Shown piece by piece: positions 48,404 through 60,156 of a stretch of 64,000 nucleotides of DNA. The stretch spans positions 241,001-305,000 of the forward strand of contig CAJNDS010002676.1 in NCBI GenBank assembly GCA_905221605.1, in the 5' to 3' direction. The position numbers and the translations under genes are program-made. Source of the stretch: Symbiodinium natans. Its lineage: Eukaryota; Sar; Dinophyceae; Suessiales; Symbiodiniaceae. The notes beneath the pieces are model-generated. The model made no database searches and had not been told where the DNA came from. It worked only from the letters and a program-made list of their open reading frames with translations. How positions within the stretch are numbered: the first letter of the stretch is position 1; each line of letters begins with the position of its first letter.

Positions 48404-51400
48404 ACCCTAAACCCTAAACCCTAAACCCTAGACCCCAAACCCTAAACCCTAAACCTTAAACCCTACACCCTAGCCCTAAACCCTAAACCCTAAACCCCTG
48501 AAAAAGGCCGAGGCACCGAGATGTCGGCAGTGCACAGAGCCTACCCACGGGGATTGGAGGTTTAGGGTTTAGGGTTTAGGGTTTAGGGTTTAGGGTTTAG
48601 GGTTTAGGGTTTAGGGTTTAGGGTTTAGGGTTTAGGGTTTAGGGTTTAGGGATGAGGGTTGAGGGTTGAGGGTTGAGGGTTAAGGGTTTAGGCCCCAAAG
48701 GGACGTGATGTCAACCGGGTTCGAGGATTCTGTGTTTTTCTGGGGGTTTTTAGGGTTCAGGGTTTAGGGTTTGGGGTTACGGGTTTCGGGTTTAGGGTTT
48801 CTGTTTGCGTGGGGGTTCAGGGTTCAGGAGTTCAGAGTTCAGGGCTCCGGGCTTAGGGTTCAGGGTTTAGGGTAGCTCGAGCTTGACGTTTAGGGTTCAA
48901 GGCTCTGGGTTTAGACCACCCAATCAGCCAAGCAAGGAACCTTACACATCGCGAGGATGAGACATGGCTGCAGATGTGGAGATCAGGTTCAAGGTTCAGG
49001 GTTCAGGGTTCAGGGTTCAGAGTTCAGGGTTCAGGGTTCAGGGTTTAGGGGGTAGGGTTAGGGTTTAGGGTTTAGGGTTTAGGGTTTAGGGTTTAGGGTT
49101 TAGGGTTTAGGGTTTAGGGTTTAGGGTTTAGGGTTTGGGGTTTAGGGTTTAGGGTTTAGGGTTTAGGGTTTAGGGTTTAGGGTTTAGGGTTTAGGGTTTA
49201 GGGTTTAGGGTTTAGGGTTTAGGGTTTAGGGTTTAGGGTTTAGGGTTGCAGCGCTTCGTCGCAGTAGGGTTTACGTTCATCGCGAGCCGGAGCCAGGGTA
49301 ACTGGGGTGTTGCGAACTCTGCACCCTTCAACCTTGATCCTCTTACGAACCCTGGGCCCGAAGATTACGCAGCGCACTTAGCACACACACACACACACAC
49401 ACACATCGATCCGGACATGCTGATCCAAATATAGCCGTGAAGACCTCTCTAGCCCTAAAAGCCTTGAAGAAACAAACACAACTCCAACCCTCAAGACAAC
49501 ACCAAAGCAAACAACCGAGGTAAAGCTATAGGTCTAAGTCTATACACAAGAACCGCAAACCATCAAAAGCACCTAAACTCGCAACCCCTGAAAGCATCCC
49601 AAGAACCTTGGCAAACACTCTCAACACCCCTAAAACCCTCCAAACCATAAACCTAAACGTGCCTTAGTAGAACCTTCATAAAAACGACATATGCTTCATA
49701 TTACCCTTGAGTTTTCTCTAAATAAAAAAAGGTTCCTGATGGGGCAATAGCGGCTATAGTAAACCCCCTCCTAATTCCGAGGCCTTCTGGTCAGCACCGA
49801 CTTGGCAGTCCGACACAGCGAGGGCCCTGAGAGGCCGAGAGGGGTTGAGGCCAGGGTTTTGGGTTTTGGGTTTAGGGTTTAGGGTTAGGGCCCGCGTTTG
49901 GGGTATGGGGTTGGGGTTTGGGGTTTGGGGTTTGGGGTTTGGGGTTTAGGGTTCAGGGTTCAGGGTTCAGGGGTTTAGGGTTTAGGGGGGTTTTGAGGGG
50001 TTTAGGGGGTTTGGGGGGGTTTAGGGGGGTTTAGGGTTTAGGGTTTAGGGTTTAGGGTTTAGGGTTTAGGGTTTAGGGTTCAGGGTTTAGGGTTTAGGGC
50101 TTAACCCCTAAAACCCTAAGCCCCTAAAACCCTCCACCCCCGAAGCGAAACCCATCAACCCCGAGCCCAAAAACCCGTAAGCCCCTAAAAGACTCTAAAC
50201 CTACGTAGACCTCTCAGCCCAAAACCCTAAACATAGTTGTCCAATATCCTTGGGGGGAACTGAGGTTAACCTTTGGGATTATACAGGCACAATGGTGCCC
50301 CAAAAAAAGTTAAAGGCTGCCTACTCTACTACTACGCGTTTAGGGTTAGGGTTTAAGGTTTAGGGTTTAGGGTTTGGGGTTTGGGGTTTACGGTTTAGAG
50401 TTCAGGGTTTTGGGTTTAGGGTTTAGGGACTACCCTAAACCCTAAACCCTAACCCCAAAACTCTAAACCCTAAAGAAAGAGCCACCAGAGGCTTGGCTCC
50501 AGGCGTGAACTGAGAGATCCAGGCGAAGGAGGAGATGATGTTCATGATGTTGATGGCGCAGGCCCTGGGCTCTTGGACGTAGGGTTAGGGGGTTAGGGTT
50601 TAGGGTTTCGGGTTTAGGGTGCAGATTTAGGATTTCAGTGTTTAAGGCTTTAGGGTTTAGGGAATATTCTTGGGTAATTTAGGGGCTTAGGGGGTTTAGG
50701 GTTGAAGGGTTCAAGGTTTAGGGTTTAGAGTCTTACGGGGTCAAGGGCCTTTGGGGGTATAGGGTTCGGCTTCTAGAGTTTCGAGTCATGTAGACATGAA
50801 CCGGGTGTCCCTCTTGTCTTCATGGGAGCCTAACCCTAAACCCTAAACCCTAACCCTAAACCCTAAACCCTAAACCCTAAACCCTAAACCCTAAACCCTA
50901 AACCCAAAAAAGGGGAATGAGACCGACCTGGGCCCGGGCCCAGCGGCATTGTGCCTACCACCCACTCAACAGCCTCAAACCCTGAAACCCTGTAACCCTA
51001 CCACCCCTGAACACCCTGAAACCGTAAAACCCTAAAAACCCCAAAAAACCTAGAACCCTAAAACCCAAACCCTCGTTTAGGGGTTTAGGGTTTAGGACTT
51101 AGGGTTTAGGGTTTAGGTTTAGGGTTCAGGGTTTAGGACTTAGGGTTTACGATTTTTGGTTTGGGGTTTAGGGTTTTAGGGTTTTAGGGTTTGAGGGTTT
51201 TAGGGTTTTAGGGTTTTAGGGTTTTAGGGTTTAGCCGCACCCTGAGCTTTAGATTTGGGGGGTGTAGGTTGTAGGGCATCCTAGGGTGTTTTTGGGAGAT
51301 TTAGGGTTGGTTTAGGGTTTAGGGTTTAGGGTTTAGGGTTTAGGGTTTAGGGTTTAGGGTTTAGGGTTTAGTGTTTAGGGTTTAGGGAGTTAGGGTTTAG

Positions 51401-54400
51401 GGAGTCTAGGGTTGAGTGTTGTCTTACCGACTTGAAGATGCGGCGACTGCACTGCAAACGCCGCTCGTTCCGTTGTTCTTCAGGAATCGCCTGGAGTGCT
51501 ACATGCAAGCCGATGGGTCGCCCTGGCGTCTTACACCTGGCCGGGCGCTTCCTCGCTCGTTCCTCGCTCGTCGCGCAATCGGCCTTCGAAACCATCGGTT
51601 TCGGACGCCATTGATCTGCCTCCGCAAGGCGTTGAGTCGGTGGTTGTGTTTCTGCTTCCTTTTCTTTGCTACCTTTTCGAGGATACTGGGGTGGAGCTTG
51701 CTTCCGGTCCTTCAATTTTGTGCTTGAGATCCTGAAGCACAAAGTGCTTGGCCCTCCTGATGTCCAGAGCCACTGAAGCCATAAACCCCCTGAAGCCCTA
51801 AACCCTGAAACCTTCTACCCAAAACCACACTGAGTTTAGGGTTTAGGGTTTGGGGTTTAGGGTTGGGGTCTGGGGCTTAGGGTTTAGGGTTTAAGCCCTA
51901 ACCCCTGAAACCTTCTACCCAAAACCACACTGAGTTTAGGGTTTAGGGTTTGGGGTTTAGGGTTGGGGTCTGGGGCTTAGGGTTTAGGGTTTAAGCCCTA
52001 ACCCCTGAAACCTTCTACCCAAAACCACACTGAGTTTAGGGTTTAGGGTTTGGGGATTAGGGTTGGGGTCTGGGGCTTAGGGTTTAGGGTTTAAGCCCTA
52101 ACCCCTGAAACCTTCTACCCAAAACCACACTGAGTTTAGGGTTTAGGGTTTGGGGTTTAGGGTTTGGGGTTTAGGGTTTAGGGTGCTGGGGTATAATGCT
52201 AAATCCTGAAACCCTAAAGCTTGGGATGTTCCCCCTTATGCTAACAGCTCCTTTACAGGGAATATAGTACCCCCCCCCCCCCCCCCCCCCCCCCGCCTAC
52301 TGTATGGGGTTTAGGGTTTAGGGTTTAGGGTTTAGGGTTTAGGGTTTAGGGTTTAGGGTTTAGGGTTTAGGGTTTAGGGTTTAGGGTTTGGGGTTTGGGG
52401 TTTGGGGTTTAGGGTATGATAATCCCGATTCAGGGCTGAAAGTATCAGGGGGAACATGCCAACTTGAAACGCTCAACCCAAACCTATATTCCCCTATGAA
52501 CAACCATGAAAAATGTGTGTTTTGCTTAAACGTGTTTTCTTGGGTTTAGATATAAGCAAAAAAACTAAACACCATGCCTCAAGGAAACATGTAAAACCCC
52601 AAAACTTTCCAATGCCCTGCTCCGTGAAACCCTAAACCCTAAACCCTAAACCCTAAACCCTAAACCCTAAACCCTAAACCCTAAACCCCAAAACCAAGCA
52701 CCCCAAACCCCACAGCACTGATTCTAGGGCCCCCAAGAACCTCATTGCAAACATAAAACTATTCCTACAGGAACGACAGAAACCCTAAACCCTAAACCCC
52801 TAGACCCTAGGCCCAAACCCCAACCCAAACCCTTAAACCCCAAACCCGAAACCCGAAACCCTAAACCCTAAAGCCTACACCCTAAACCCTAGCCCTAAAC
52901 CCTAGCCCTAAACCCTAGCCCTAAACCCTACCGGAACGATAGAAAGCTCCACACCTCTGCCGAAGGCACTTCGGGTCGGGACAGGCTGAGGCTGCCGTGC
53001 GGATCTGGAGGATGACGCGGACAATGTAGGAAGCCTGTCTTGGGGTTTAGGGTTTAGGGTTTAGGGTTTAGGGTTTAGGGTTTAGGGTTTAGGGGTTTAG
53101 GGTTTAGGGTTTAGGTTTGAGGGTTTGAGGGTTTGAGGGTTTGAGGGTTTGAGGGTTTGAGGGTTTGAGGGTTTGAGGGTTTGAGGGTTTGAGGGTTTGA
53201 GGGTTTGAGGGTTTGAGGGTTTGAGGGTTTGAGGGTTGGAGGGTTTGAGGGTTTGAGGGTTTGAGGGTTTGAGGGTTTGAGGGTTTGAGGGTTTGAGGGT
53301 TTGAGGGTTTGAGGGTTTGAGGGTTTGAGGGTTTGAGGGTTTGAGGGTTTGAGGGTTTTAGGGTTTTAGGGTTTAGGGGTTTAGGGGTTTAGGGTTTAGG
53401 GGTTCGGGGTTAGGTTTGGGGTTTGAGGTTAGGGTTTGGGGGTTTTTGGGGTGCTTAGGGTTTTGGGGCTTTAGTTTGGAGATCTGGTTTTAGGGTTTAG
53501 GGTCTAGAGGTTGGGGTCGTACGCTTTGGGGGGGTGGTGTAGGGTTTGGAGACCATCTTGAGTTGTGCAATCTTTTCAGTACCTGTAAACCAAAACCCCC
53601 AAATCCAAACCCCCTGGATCCTAAACTCCCAAACCCCGAAAGTCCCCAAAATCACGAAAATCCCCGAAAATCCGAAGTCCCCCCTTCAAAATCGTTTTGA
53701 CACCCCTTCTTCTCCCTTCTCACACCCCTTTTTTGTCCAATTTCAGAGCCCTTCAAAACCCTTGTCAAATGTTGAGGCCCTTCTAAACCCCTCTTCACGC
53801 CCTTTTGAAGCCCTTGTTAGACCGCCTAAACCCCAAACCCTGAGCCCCCCTTTAAGAAGCCCTCTTAAACCCCCTTTAGCCACCAAAGGGCCGAGTTGGT
53901 CACGTCCGCCACGCACTGCGCGATGTCGAAGCCACGGTTGCGGTTCGCCTCTTCTCGGCCCAGCCGGGGTTTGGGGTTTAGAGTTTAGGGTTTAGGGTTT
54001 AGGGTTTAGGGTTTAGGGTTTAGGGTTTAGGGCTTGAGTTTTAGGGGTTTATGGGCTTAGACTTATCAACCCACACAAGCTCAGGGGGTTAGGAAACTCG
54101 TTTAGGGGTTTATACACACTTCCTAACCCTAAGCCCTTAACACCCCCTTCAAGCCCCCTTCAAACTCCCCCTAAAACCCGAACTCACCACCCTCGCCTCC
54201 TTAAAACCCTAAACCCTAAACCCTAAACCCTAAACCCTAAACCCTAAACCCACCTTAAAACCCCCGGCAGCCTCCTGGTGGCCCTTGATCGCCAGGATCT
54301 TCTCGGCCTCGGGTCCAGCGCCGCCCGGGACGAACTGCACCCACGGCGGGCTCACGGGGTCCGGATTCGTGAGGATGCTGATGGCGTTCCTTGGGTTTAG

Positions 54401-57278
54401 GGTTTAGGGTTTAGGGTTTAGGGTTTAGGGTTTAGGGTTTAGGGTTTAGGGTTTAGGGTTCAGGGTTTAGGGTTTAGGGTTTAGGGTTTAGGGTTTAGGG
54501 TTTAGGGTTTAGGGTTTAGGGGATGACGTTCCTTGCTTGTGGGTTCAGGTTGGGGACACACACAGGCCAACAAAATAGACGTTTGCACCCGGAAACCCGA
54601 CAAACTGAAAACCCTAAACCCTAAACCCTAAACCCTAAACCCTTAACCCTTAACCCTTAACCCTAAACCGCCTTGAGATAGGGCTCTTGCCGAAGTCGCA
54701 GTCCGCCTTGACAGCGGCACCCACGGTGGCGATCCTGGGCTTGAGGGTTCGGTTTGGTGTTGAGTTACCCTGAACCCTCAACCCTCAACCCTTAACCCTA
54801 AACCCTAAACCCTGAACCCTAAACCCTAAACCCCAAACCCTAAACCCAAAACCTGATAGAGCCTCAGGGCGTAGGGTTCGGGGTGTTAGGATTAAGGTTC
54901 AGGATGCAGTCGGTGGGGCTGCGACGGCAGGGGCAAGGGTTTAGGGTTTAGGGTTTAGGGTTTAGGGTTTAGGGTTTAGGGTTTAGGGGTTTAGGGTTTA
55001 GGGGAAGGGGCTCCTCGTTCATAAGGCATTTGTGACCAACACGCCGTTGTTGGCAGGCAGGGCCGAGATTGGGATGTATTGAGTTCCCTTAGCAATCCTA
55101 AACCCTAAACCCTAAACCCTAAACCCTACACCCTACACCCTTTAGAAGCCCTTTTGTGGGGTTTCGGAGAATGTGGGGCTTGGGGCGTAAAGGATTCTGG
55201 TCTTACAGCGTATGCATGTGCAGAGCCCCATCCCGCATACGAACCTTGAAACAGCCATCGATGGAGGGATACAAGGAAGGACCCTTAGGCTTCTTCCCCT
55301 ATATATAACCCCTAAACCCGAAACCCTAAACCCTAAACCCTAGTCCCTATCTACCTACTAGCCCCCCTAAGTAACCCCCAAGGTCCCTGATCCGTCCTTT
55401 AGTCCCTTGCTGTGCACAATTGCGACGACATGATCAGAAGGCGGGGTCCTCTACAGTTTACCGAATTTTGTGTAGAGGGAGGGGGGGGGGGGGTAAAACT
55501 GACATCAGTTGGAGAACTGACCATTTGAAAGCAAGATGCCGAAATTTCTAAGCCCTAAACCCTAAACCCTAGACCCTAAACCCGAAACCGAAACCCGAAC
55601 AGCGACTGACGCCGAACCACGCGCCGCCAGAGGCCCTGCGCCCTGTCAATGGGAGTCTTCCTAACCCTAAGCCCTCAGCCTCGAAGGAAGCTCTCACAGG
55701 TCAAGGATTAGCGTTTAGTGTTTAGGGTCTCGGGTCTAGGGTTTAGGGTTGCAAGAGGAAGGTAAGTAAAGTTGCCAAAACAGACACGTTTAGCAAAACA
55801 GCTCGCATAGCACCCTTAATTTGCTAACTCATGGGGAACTGAGAGCATGATCACTGAACTTAAACCCTAAACCCTGAACCCTAAACCCTGAACCCTGAAC
55901 CCTACATCCTAAACCCTAAACCCTAAACCCTAAAACCTAAACCCTAAACCCTTGGACCCTTGCCTCGCTGCATTTGCCTGAGCAGGTCCCTGGCTTGCTC
56001 ACTAAACCCCAAGTCGACGGTCTCCCAGAACCCCCAAACTCCCAACTACCCCCTACTTCGGGTTTAGGGTTTAGGGTTTAGGGTTTAGGGTTTGGGGTTT
56101 GGGGTTTAGGGTTTAGGGTTTAGGGTTGAGGGTTTAGGATTGAGGGTTTAGGGTTGAGGGTTTAGGGTTGAGGGTTGAGGGTTGAGGGTTTAGGGTTTAG
56201 GGTTTAGGGTTTAGGGTGTAGGGTTGAGGGTTGAGGGTTCAGGGTTTAGGGTTTAGGGTTTACGGCAGCCCGGGTCTCTCTCCGAAGTTGGCCATGAGGG
56301 CGGTGAAGTCGCCAGCACAGAGGGCCCCGGAGTTGACCGCCTCCGCATTCGTTGCTAACTTGCGTAGGGTTTAGGGTTTAGGGTTTAGGGTTTAGGGTTT
56401 AGGGTTTAGGGTTTAGGGTTTAGGGTTTAGGGTTTAGGGTTTAGGGTTTAGGGTTTAGGGTTTAGGGTTTAGGGTTTAGGGTTTAGGGTTTAGGTTAGGG
56501 TTTAGGGTTTAGGGTTTAGGGTTTAGGGTTTAGGGTTTAGGGTTTAGGGTTTAGGGTTTAGGGTTTAGGGTTTAGGGTTTAGGGTTTAGGTTTAAGGGTT
56601 TAGGGTTTAGGGTTTAGGGTTTAGGGTTTAGGGTTTAGGGTTTAGGGTTTAGGGTTTAGGGTTTAGGGTTTAGCGTTTAGGGCTTAGGGTTTAGGGCTTA
56701 GGGCTTAGGGCTTAGGGCTTAGGGCTTAGGGCTTAGGGCTTAGGGTTTGGTGTTTGGAGTCTTGGCTTAGGGTTTCGGATTTAGGGTCTTATGGCAAGAA
56801 GGAGCCCGATATGCACAGACCCCTAAACCCTAAACCCTAACTAAAGCCTGAACCCTAAACCCTAAACCCCAAACCCGAAACCCTAAACCCTAAACCCAGT
56901 CTAGGAGCATAGTCCAGCAGAAACTTTGGAACGAACACGGGAGCCCTCCTTCACAGCGGCTCTCAAAGAAGGCCTAAGGGGTTTAGGGCTCAGGGTTTGG
57001 GGCTTAGGGTTTAGGGTTTGGGGTTTAAGGTTTAGGGTTTAGGGTTTGGGGTTTAGGGTTCAGGGGTTTGTGCATCCGCCGACCCTGGCGGTGTGTTGGA
57101 TAGGTTTCTGGAGGTGAAAACCTCCCTTTTTCCTTCCTTACTTTCGCAAAAGGGGGGGGGGGGGGGTACCCCGGCAGCTTTTCCGTGGAGGGCCAAACCA
57201 CCCACACCGCGTAAACTCATGGACCATAGGCGGTTTCGCACAGGGCATAGGGAAAAAACCCAAAACCCCCCCCCCCCC

Positions 57279-57329
<51 letters not shown>

Positions 57330-60039
57330 ACCCCTCCCCCCCGCCCCACCTTTCTTCAAGGATCGTAATCAGGCATCAAAGAGGGCCATCCCACCTGCCA
57401 CCCCCCCACACGGAAATTGCCCCAAACTGCTTCAGCTCCTAAACTGTTTGGGTCCTGGTGCTACCCCCTACCCGCCCCTCCCTCCCCCCACGTTTCACAG
57501 AGGCGCGAGCGTTTCACAACTTTTTGGGATTCTGCCGAGCAGGCTGCGATGCTCTTCGAACCATGCGATGAGGAAAGCATCCTTTGAGCCGACGAGCGGG
57601 TTTAGACCTTTCAACTATGCTCTGGCGGGGTCGGCGGCTTGAGCCGGAGGCTCTTAAATTTTTTCAGGCCCGGCACCTGTCCACAGGCGTTCGCGGCAAA
57701 GGACAGGTACGAGGCAATCCAGGAGATGGAGGTGATGAAGCCTATAGGGTTTAGGGTTTAGGGTTTTGGGTATGGGGTTTGGGTTTGGGGTTTAGGGTTT
57801 GGGTTTGGGGTTTAGGGTTTAGGGTTTGGGGATTAGGGTTGAGGGTTTGGGGTTTGGGGTTTAGGGTTAGGTTTGGGGTTTGGGGTTTAGGTTTAGGGTT
57901 TGGGGTTTGGGGTTTAGGGTTTAGGGTTTGGGGTTTAGGGTTTAGGGTTTAGGGTTTGGGGTTTCGGGTTTTTGGCTTAGGGTTTGGGGATTAGGGTTTA
58001 GGGTTTGGGGTTTAGGGTTTAGGGTTTAGGGTTTAGGGTTTTGTTTGGGTTTGGGGTTTGGGGTTTTGGGTTTGGGGTTTGGGGTTTGGGGTTTTGGGGG
58101 TTTGGGGTTTGGGGTTTAGGGTCTATATAGGGTTTAGGGTTTAGGGTTTAGGGTTTAGGGTTTGGGGTTTGGGGTTTTGGGTTTAGGGTTTGGGGTTTAG
58201 GGTGTTTATTTGGGGTTTAGGGTTTAGGCTGTTGCCTGAACACCTAGGCCCAGAAGCCTTGTGTCATTGCCTCGGGCAAAAACAAGAAATGTAGGAGTGG
58301 GCCTGAACCCTACACCCTCAGCAGGGCTTAGCGCTTCGGGTTTAGGGTTTAGGGTTTAGGGTTAGGGTTTTGGTTTAGGGTTTAGGGTTTTAGGGTTTCG
58401 GGGGTTTTAGGGTTTAGGGTTTTAGGGTTTGGGGAGGCTGAAGCCGACTAGACACTAACACTCAACCAAAGAAGCGGCAGAAGGGTCCCTGGAGCTTTAG
58501 GACGCACCCACCCTGGAATTTCCCAAGATAGGGGGGTACCCCTAACATACGACAAAGTACGTATACTCCTTGTTCTAGGAACCCCTCAACCCTAACCCTA
58601 AACCCTAAACCCTCAACCCTAAACCCTAAACCCTAAACGCCTAGTTTCGGAAACCCCTATATCAACAACGCTCACGGGTTTTGGAAGGAGCAGTAGGAAA
58701 GAGCCCAGCCCCTGGACAGCAAACACGAAATCCTAAACCCCTGAAGCCCTAAACCCCAAACAGAGTTTGAGGTTTCTTGTGGAACCCAAAAAATCTTGAA
58801 CACACCCTAAACCCTACACCGTTCGCAGGATTTCTGGCTTTATACGTAGGCTTTAGAAGCCTGGATAGGGCCTCAGGGACCGGCTCTTTGCGGCTTAGGG
58901 TTCAGCGGTTGGGGTTTCGGGTTTTAGGGTTTAGGGTTTAGGGTTTAGGGTTTAGGGTCGAGGGCTTAGGGTTTAGGGTTTAGGGTTCTAGGGTCTAGGG
59001 TTTAGGGTTTCGGTCTTGGGCGGGTCAAGGGCAGCCATGAAGCCGGCGACGCTAGCGGCGCAGCCAACTGGTGAGTTGTCCGGGCACTCAAGGCCGTTGT
59101 AGTCGATGGCCTGGGGGTTTAGGGTTTAGGGTTCAGGGTTTCGGGCTTAGGGTGCAGGATGTAGGGTGGAGGGTTGAGGGTTTAGGGTTTAGGGTTTAGG
59201 GTTTAGGGTTTAGGGTTTAGGGTTTAGGGTTTAGGGTTTAGCGTGCAGGGTGTAGGGTGTAGGGTTTCGGGTTTAGGAATTATGGTATGGGGTTTAGGTT
59301 TTAGGGTCCAGGGTCCAGACTTCACCTGTGTCGATTCCTACCTATCTACCCCCTAAGGGGGTTCAGAAGCTGGTGTCCTGTACTGCCTTGACCTGAGCTA
59401 CCCCAAGATTACTCGGGCAACGTTCTTTCGGGTGAAGGCTAAGTCAGCCAGCTACAGCCAAAAACCCTAAGTCCTAAGCCCTAAACTCTAAACCCTACAC
59501 CCTAAACCCTAAACCTCCGCCGTGCAGCACCCTAAGCCCTCAACCCCAAACCCTAAACCCTCAACCCTAAGCAGCACACCGGAGTTCAGGAACATGCCCC
59601 TTCCTTCGTGCTCTTGAGGTATCAAGGTGCAACCCTTAACCCTTAGCCCTAAACCCCAAACAAATGGTAGGTCATTGGGAGACGCCGGTGCGGCATGGTT
59701 TCGGGCTTCGGCCCTACACCCTGAAGAGTTGGAGTCCAGGATTTAGGGGGGTTTGGGGGACTGAGGCACTAGGGTGTTGGAGTCAAGCATAAGGGGTTTG
59801 GGGTTCAGGGCTTGGGGTATTTCATGTCACCCCCCTAAACCCTAAACCCTAAACCCTAAACCCTAAACCCTAAACCCTAAACCCTAAACCCTAAACCCTA
59901 AACCCTAAACCCTAAACCCTAAACCCTTCAAAAACAGTCCCACACCGGGCGGGGGCAGGTCTTTTAAGCCTTCGGTGCTTCAACAGGGAGTCAAGCGGGC
60001 TAGAGGCTTGGCTCAGAGTTTAGGGCTCAGGGCATCTTG

Positions 60040-60085
<46 letters not shown>

Positions 60086-60123
60086 AGGGAGAGGGAGAGA
60101 GGGAGAGGGAGAGGGAGAGGGAG

Positions 60124-60156
<33 letters not shown>

